Assembly: GCA_013350335.1 (NCBI GenBank)
Contig: CM023540.1
Location: 33,687,925-33,751,924 of the forward strand
Direction: 5' to 3'
DNA length: 64,000 nucleotides
Source of the DNA: Chimonanthus salicifolius
Lineage: Eukaryota; Streptophyta; Magnoliopsida; Laurales; Calycanthaceae
Shown here: in pieces, positions 56,885 through 64,000 of the stretch
Layout: every line of letters starts with the position of its first letter
Position numbering within the stretch: the first letter of the stretch is position 1
Translations under genes and position numbers: made by a program
Notes under the pieces: generated by a model
What the model was told of the DNA's origin: nothing
Database searches by the model: none
What the model saw: only the letters and a program-made list of their open reading frames with translations

Positions 56885-57760
56885 TAAATAAAAATCTTTT
56901 CCTCCTCCTTCCTTTTATTAAAATACAATAATAAATAAAATTCTTTTCCTCCTCTTCAAACAAGAAATCCTAACAGGTATTTTTATTATTAAAAAGAAAA
57001 ATACAATAATAAATAATATATTTTCCTCCTCTCCAAACAAGAAATCCTAACAGGTATTTTTATTATTAAAAAGAAAAAATACAATAATAAATAAAATCTT
57101 TTCCTCCTCTCCAAACAAGAAATGCAAACATGTATTTTTATTATTAAAAAGAAAAAATACAATAATAAATAAAATCTTTTCCTCCTCTCCAAACAAGAAA
57201 TACAAACAGGTATTTTTATTATTAAAAAGAAAAAATAAAATAACAAATAAAATCTTTTCCTCCTCTCCAAACAAGCAATGCAAACAGGTATTTCTATTAT
57301 TAAAAAGGAAAAAAAACAATAAGAAATAAAACTTTCAAACAAGCAATTCAAACAGTGAACATGACGAAGCAAATGGTATTTTTATTATTAAAAATAAAAA
57401 ATAAAATAACAAATAAAATATTTTCCTCCTCTCCAAACAAGCAATGCAAACAGGTATTTCTATTATTAAAAAGAAAAAAAAATAATAATAAATAAAATTT
57501 TCAAACAAGCAATTCAAACAGTGAACATGACGAAGCAAATGGTATTTTATTATTAAAAAGAAAAAATAAAATAACAAATTAAATTTTTTCCTCCTCTCCA
57601 AACAAGCAATGCAAACAGGTATTTCTATTATTGAAAAGAAAAAAAACAATAATAAATAAAATTTTCAAACAAGCATTTCAAACAGTGAACATGACGAAGC
57701 AAATCGTATTTTTATTATTAAAAAGAAAAAAAATACAATTATAAATAAAATTTTCATCTG
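56885..57760. repeat. Tandem array: 78-bp units, then 166-bp compound units
   Basis: The unit contains TCTTTTCCTCCTCTCCAAAC, AAGAAATGCAAACAGG, TATTTTTATTATTAAAAAG. CAGGTAT occurs at 56974, 57051, 57129 (as CATGTAT), 57207 and 57285, a 77-78 bp period. From there the period becomes 165-166 bp (57285, 57451, 57616) because every second unit has the variant CAATTCAAACAGTGAACATG plus ACGAAGCAAATGG. Minus-strand ORFs with YLLLYFFFLIIKI repeats are translations of it. Confidence 0.88.
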
Positions 57761-57910
57761 CATTTTTTGGATCAAAATATATACAAAATGTTGCAATTTC
57801 CCTTTATGATAATCACTTCATACATGGTACAGTTTCAACCTTTTTAAACCACCAATTAATCAAACTAGATTCATCAATTAATTACTTTCATGAATGCTGA
57901 TGGCATGAGC

Positions 57911-60900
57911 TCAAGATGAGGGTAGAGTCACTGTTTTGACTCCTGATTTCCATATCTGTCTAGTTGATTTCGTCTTCTCTGCCTCAAACATTTCCATCTT
58001 AGCATCTAGCTTTGATGGATCAAGGGACAGTTTATTTTTTAGAAATCCATCCAAATCAAAATCACTTGCATTTGTATCATTGCTTTCCTTGTTATTCTCA
58101 TCAAATTCTTCGGCGCCATTGTTGTTTCTCAATGCATCATCTTGCCCCTTAAAACCAGAGTTCGAATCCAAGTTCAGCAGTCTCATTATGCTGTCAAGAG
58201 CTGGATCAATGATGTCTAGAAATCCCATGACCCAAGAAGCATCATCCACGACTTCTGTACGCTGCACATAGGAGAAATGAGGGTGATTTAAACTAATATC
58301 ATTTCATAAAGAACTCATAAGAATTTGTTGTCACTATTTAAACTAGTGTTACTAAAGCAAAAATCGTGCTTTCCATTGAAAAATAAGGGTGCATCAGCAT
58401 GATTATTTCATAAAAACTCGAAAAAATTTGATCACTATTGAAACTAACATGAAGTGAAATAGAAGTAAAGTATGATTCCTTGGATACAAGGAGCTATCAT
58501 GCTCTAATCATCATCATCAAAGTCATTTTATCCTATCAATCTAGGGTTGGTCTTTACATATGGATTTAGAACAAAAATCCAATAACATCACGATATTAAC
58601 ATTATTTTTTTTTTAATTTTTTTTTTAAGTTATAACCACCAGTAATTTGGCATTGGATGGCATTTTATGATTCAAAAAATGTGAGATTATGAATTATATT
58701 TTGTTTTGTTAGATAATTATCAAAGTAATTTATTTCTTATAATATATTTGTATAATTATAAATTATTAATATTTATTTCAATTTAAATTTTATTTATATT
58801 ATATTTATTATTATATTTTTCGGATAATATCTCAATAAAAACCCCAAAATTTGAAAATATTCAGATATTACCGCTAATCGATAATATCCCAAGAACGGTA
58901 TTTGTGACATTGATCTCAACATACCCATGTGAGGCTTATCTTTGTCTCCGGTCCTATATCGATCTGTCACGGATTATTCTCCTACACTGTTAAGATTGTT
59001 TTTCAAGGCAACAGTAAACACATCTTTATTTCTTATGAAACCTAGCTATAACACTAAATGTTTTAGACTTGAATCATTTGAGTAAATTTTACACCAGCTT
59101 TAATCAGGGTTGCTTTACATGATATTTATTTTAACAACAAATTTAAATTTGTTCCAAATTATAATCCATATCCATGAATCATTGGGGATTTGCTGTATAC
59201 ATCATTGTAGCCATGCAATTAGATTGATCGTGAGTGTTCTTTCTTACATGTTTGATGATCAATATAGTGAATTAATGCAATCAAATTCCATCAAAATCTT
59301 TCTGCATTTCTGTGTTTTCATCATGTTTATTAAGCATTGTTTGTACATAAGTTGACATAGTTGCAATTACATGGCTTTCTGAGTGAACAAGTCATATAAT
59401 CTAACACAGATCAAGTTCTGAATTGCACTCCTTAAATTTCATCATTTTTAATTTTCATCCATTTTCTCCACATTAATTTTTCTCAATAAATGCCTCAGTC
59501 GTAGCACGACCTCCACACAAGCAAATTCAGTGAACACATTTTAAAACCTAAAATTCTTCCTCTCTGTACAATGAAGTGTACAGACTTCACTCAACAGTTA
59601 ATCCATGAACAATGAGCATTAAAATAAGACATGGACCAAGAAAATGCACACCTGTTGGAAATAGAGGTTCCGAATTTCCTCAGCACGAACAGAGTTTCCT
59701 TGCTCCTCCTCCAGTGATGCCCATGTCATCCATGTTACATAACTTTGGGAATTAATGTTAAGTGACGATCTAAATAATCTCCTAGCTGCTGAGAGATTAC
59801 CAATTCTCTGTTCTAAAACACCCCATGCCTGAAACAAGTGATTATGAGAACAATTAGATAGTATAAAATAGTTAATGCATTCAACAGAAATACGAAATCT
59901 TCTCATTAGACTTGACCCATGTTCACATACTATGAGATCAGAGAAAATGTGTCAATCTAATGAACATTCTTCAATGAAATTTCCATGAAGTGACGATGAG
60001 CAATGCGAGGCATTCACACAGCGCCATTTTGTTTCTACTATTATACAGTAATGCCATTTGATCTTAAAATGTTGTGTGTAAATAAAAAATCTTAATTTAC
60101 CTGCAGACAACGAGCTGCACTCTCGCTTGTTGAATCGATTGACAATGCTCTTTGGTAGAGTTCCCTTGCTGTGATTATGTTTCCTTCTTTCCACTCCATC
60201 CATCCCCAAGCCTGCACCATTCAGATTTCACAATCAGTTTAAGATAAGCGATATAAAAGGCACTTGAATCAAGCAGCAAAAAGTATGAACTCAATAAAAG
60301 TCAGTTTTCTTACAATCCATACTGGTTGGTGCCTTGGATCCAGTTCTGATGCTCTCCTAAACAAGACTCGGGCAAGATTAGCTGAAGAATGTTGGTATTC
60401 CAATAAAGCAAGTGACTGAAGGAGAACAGGATCTCTAGGGTTTAATGCATGGCCTATCTTTAAAAGTTTCCTTCCCTTCTCAATATCCCCCTTACTGGCT
60501 TCAAAAATTCCCCAAACATGCCATGCAAACCTGTTCTTTGGACTTGCCTGAACTGCTTTCTGAAAATAAGTAACAAAAATAAATATCAAACTGGCTAAAC
60601 AAAATGGTTGTGATTGAATAAATAAAAGACCACTATCCATTATACACAAAAAGAACAAATATGATACGAAATTTGCAATGAAAAAGATTGGTTCTTGAGG
60701 ACACTTAAAATCTTGTCTGCAAGGAGTGCAAAACAGGATTGGCAAAATGAATTTGTTCAGAAGAAATCATAGACCTTGAGGTACATTAAGATGGATGTAC
60801 TGTGTTTCCATAAATCTGGTCAATTTATGCACACTCCTACGGATGCTCACTTTAAGAAGGCCTTCTCACATTTTACGTTATTTTAAGAGCATCTTTTATA

Positions 60901-62684
60901 GGAATCAGTCTATGTTTAATATTCACAAGTACTTTGAAGCTGACTGGGCTGGTTCTCCTGATGATCGATGATTTACTTTGAGCTATTGTATTCCTTTAGG
61001 ATCTCATTTTTTTATTCTAACAATGGCAACTTTTGATTATAAAGTTAGAATATGAAATTTATCATGAGAAATAATGAAGAGCCTGAGAAAATAATGCCAC
61101 CTCAAACAGTTTTGTAGCAGCACGATGATTTTCTTGCCGCATCTCTATCTGTGCCCATGCCTATAGCAAGAGAGTAGAGCAATGTCAAGCAAATAATGGT
61201 TATTTCCTATACAGGATTTCAAAATCATAAACTCGCAGGAATAAGGAGAAATGTATTACAAGAAAAACTTGAATAAACAGAGAACTTACAAGCCAACTAG
61301 CACAGCTTTTGGGGTTACACAAAGTGGCTTGTCGGAACAAGTACCGAGCTTGCTCGATCCGATTGGCTTTGGCTTCAAGAAGAGCAAGTGTTTGGTATAC
61401 GTACTCATTCCCACCGCAATATTTTAGTCCTTTACCAAGTAGATTCCGCGCCTTCTTGATATTTCCTTGCTTAATTTCAAGAATTGCCCATCCATGCCAA
61501 GCTGCAATATGTTTTTTATCAGCGACTGTGGCAGCATCAAACAGCTCTCTTGCCCTCCTAACATTTCCATTCTTATTTTCCAAAACAGCCCAACACTGTA
61601 CAATGAAAAAGAAAATGGACTGTGACTTTCGTCTAATGAAATTCATCAAATGCATTTGATAAAATGACAGGAGTAATGCAAATCAATTGACTGCAAAAAA
61701 AAAATGTCTTTGATATCCTTTTGTTCAACAACTAATTTGATTTGCAAGTTCTGGGAACACAGGCAGAAGAAAGAGACCGAGAAAGACTTGGAATGGAGTA
61801 GTAAAAGATGAAATGTTTGATTGTGGATTGAAAGGTAAGATGACTTTATATGGGTTGATTAGAAAAGTAGCTCTAAATATAGAAAGCAAATGGACGGGAT
61901 AAGGCTTTGATCATACTGTTGTTGAATCAAAATTTTGCACGATATTATACTAATAGTAACCAAGCAGGGGAGGTGGCTTTTATACGTTATTCACAAATCA
62001 CAATCAGATTCTTGTCAGGATCTAAGCATGCTCAAAGATGTAAAATAGAAACATGGCAAATGTGTCAAGCAAATGTGCATTCCCTACTCTTTTTTTCTTT
62101 GATAGATTAGACAAAACATTTTTTTCCTTTTGATATTTCTGAACCAATCAACTTATCTTTTAGAAATTGAATGGAAAAGGCTTGAAATTCAAAATTTCGA
62201 ATTCTGAGGAGATTGAAAAGAAAAAAAGGAGAGGAGAATGAACAGATAACAATAGCAGAAACTTGGGATGCTACTATATTTGTTCAAGCACAAGTGCCTA
62301 GAAATTAGGTATTACACACATAAGCAATATATTGAACCATTTCAATTCTAATTAGCATTTGATTAAACACAAACATAAAACTCTGTTCAAGATTGCTGAA
62401 AAAATAGTCACTTTCTTGAAAAATGGTTAGAATGGATGGAATTTAAAACAAAACCTGCAGAGATTTATGTTATTCTTTGCTGATGAAGTTATTATAAGAA
62501 AAATTAAAGCTTGGAGTAAAAGACCCTGGATTATACTCACCTGCCAGATGTAGGCATTCTCTCCCTGTGTCGCTTGGCATCCTGTTTCATACACCGATCG
62601 CGCTTCAGTCATCTTCGACTGCTTACTCAATATTTTTCCAAGTGCCACGTATGGTCGCCCATCTTCTGGCCAAATTGATATGCA
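57911..62684 (-). CDS. HCF107: HCF107/Mbb1-type HAT-repeat protein, C-terminal 464 codons
   Basis: Seven phase-0 exons on the minus strand: 62684-62541, 61595-61290, 61160-61101, 60559-60314, 60211-60101, 59828-59652 and 58261-57911 (stop). The joined reading carries about nine HAT/TPR-like repeats of the pattern W..W..LE...GN...AR.LF..A, for example CWAVLENKNGNVRRARELFD, AWHGWAILEIKQGNIKKARN, AWGWMEWKEGNIITARELYQ, AWGVLEQRIGNLSAARRLFR. A non-repeat tail follows (DASWVMGFLDIIDPALDSIM, KSGVKTVTLPSS end). In Arabidopsis, HCF107 is a chloroplast protein of about 650 residues that binds and stabilises the processed psbH 5' leader and promotes psbH translation, and so photosystem II assembly; Chlamydomonas Mbb1 acts on psbB/psbH RNA. 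The missing N-terminus (about 190 residues, with the transit peptide) should lie right of 64000. Splice sites are canonical and no lesion is seen, so it is probably functional. Confidence 0.9.
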
Positions 62685-64000
62685 CTGGAAAGTAGAATTG
62701 CTAAGCTAAATTTAATGGAATTTTTCATTGATTATTTAAAAATGTTGTGCCAAAATCGAATTCAAAACAACACAACAGAAGCAATCAAACATCCACTGAG
62801 AGAAAACACAAATTTCATGTGGTTCAATTGAAGCCTTCGTCCACGCGCAACGATTAGGTAAGTTCCACTAAATCAAAGTAGATACAAAATACAAATCTTC
62901 TCAAACTCTCTCTCAAAAAAAAAAAAAAATTGTCTCCCTCACTCAGAACAGAACAAACCCATGCAAATTTTCTTCCTCAGTTTCTCTCCTCACAAACCCA
63001 CACAATGCACAGCCAACCAAGCCAACGTGAAATGCCCCTCTGTTTTTGCTTTATAAACAGTAATAAAAGGGAAATAAGAAGTTTCCAAAACAAAACAAAA
63101 AAATCCTATAATAAAGGATCTCCAAAATCTCGCCAATATCAACAATAAAAACCTCTTAGAAGCATATGAACAATAAGAGAATTACAGCCAAAGAGAAGCC
63201 TTTCTCATAAAAAAACATATGAATATTGTAAGGAGACTATTGTTGTGTTAAAATTAAAGTAATTTTCTTAGACAATTATTATATTATATTCCTTCCGTCC
63301 CATTTTAGTTGTCTAATTTGAAACATTTGAATTTTTTAAGGAACTCTCTATATAAAGCTAGCACTCCATATGATCTCATCAATTTTCAACACATTTTATG
63401 TTACTCCAATATAAATGAGACAACTATTTTTGGACAATTTCAAAATCCACAACTAATTTGGGATAGAGGGAGTATTATTTATATCTATTTGAATTTGGAA
63501 GTTATTGTAGTATTCGAATTAGGAAGTTTTGGTAGTCATTCTCTACACATGGTAGTTAATTCCTACAACCAAGGGGAATGTAATTTGAACTCTATGCAAT
63601 GTCTTATCCATGAATTAAAGAAAAGTACGTCTCCACAGAAGTTCCAAACAGATTTTACTCTTGTTCTTCTTCTTTGATTTTGGTTGTAAATCTTAGGCTA
63701 GTTGCATCTAAATTCAACCAATTAGTGATGCGGATTTTTCTGGCACTCAGAAATCTGTCAGTTTCTTTACAGTGCTACAGTAGTAAAAATAAATTCAAGG
63801 TTCTGTTTGGATTTCAGGAAAGGAAGATACTTTCTTGAAAATAACTATTCTTCAACTAAAACTAGAAATGGGTCTAACATTTTTTGATTAAAACTGGTTA
63901 TTTTTCCCGGAAGGGATTTTACTTTTCATTCATCCAAGTGAAAATCTGAAAATGCCATGACTGGCAGAAGTATGAAACCAACAAAGCATCTCTTACAACA
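62685..64000 (-). other. Probable intron of the HCF107-like gene
   Basis: The acceptor TTCTACTTTCCAG lies at 62697-62685 on the minus strand. I find no further HAT-type exon up to the window edge. 62930-63060 is CA/CT-rich, and 63290-63480 (TTCCGTCCCATTTTAGTTGTC and GGGATAGAGGGAGTATTATT) has CTCCGTCCC/GGGACGGAGGGAGTA-like ends typical of Stowaway MITEs. Confidence 0.5.

Noticed and set aside
56989..57649. ORFs of 90-127 codons with Phe/Leu-rich repeats resembling membrane segments
   Set aside because: They are translations of the 78/166-bp AT-rich tandem array.

Overview
This is AT-rich nuclear DNA of a flowering plant. The evidence is spliced genes with GT-AG introns, plant-type LTR retrotransposons, hAT-type DNA elements and MITEs, a tRNA-derived SINE, a nuclear tRNA-Glu(UUC) gene, and a gene for a chloroplast RNA-binding HAT-repeat protein of the HCF107 family. 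I cannot name the species.

From about 1 to 55.3 kb the window is a tandem and inverted cluster of small single-domain jacalin-related lectin (JRL) genes in very different states of decay, broken up by transposable elements. The ancestral unit can be rebuilt by comparing copies: a conserved promoter (CATGCATG block, GGGTCTGGACTATATATAGTAGGCC TATA block); a first exon whose only codon is the ATG, followed directly by a GT donor; an intron; exon 2 of about 74 codons (N-terminal half of the domain); a phase-0 intron; exon 3 of about 95-116 codons (C-terminal half); and a conserved 3' flank. Copies or pieces, called A to J here for reference: A (exon 2 only, +, 2.2 kb), B (-, 6.4-8.05 kb), D (-, 14.6-15.95 kb), I (-, decayed, 21.2-22.1 kb), F (+, 25.6-27.26 kb, the most complete), G (+, frameshifted, 30.3-31.1 kb), J (+, exon 3 only, 33.6 kb), two orphan promoters (45.5 and 45.9 kb), H (+, frameshifted, 48.3-49.0 kb) and C (+, 52.36-53.2 kb). 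B and C, with their 3' flanks and a GC-rich minisatellite, form a large inverted duplication.

Mobile DNA fills most of the rest. Three elements (286-764, 3795-4300, 17525-19107) belong to one hAT-like non-autonomous family with CAGGG ends, perfect 8-bp target duplications and dense arrays of the palindrome TATCGGCCGATA. Other elements with visible boundaries are a solo LTR inside intron 2 of B; a 3.4-kb LTR element nested in an older 5.8-kb LTR element inside intron 1 of B; a 1.3-kb hAT-like element containing a long hairpin; a 563-bp MITE with an 8-bp duplication; a TRIM-type element; a 2.9-kb solo LTR nested in another large LTR; a 351-bp solo LTR; and a relic of Ty1/copia pol.

From about 56.8 kb the content changes to ordinary single-copy sequence: tRNA-Glu(UUC), a 0.9-kb tandem array, and then on the minus strand the last seven exons (464 codons) of an HCF107/Mbb1-type HAT-repeat protein. 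The 5' end of that gene lies beyond the right edge of the window.
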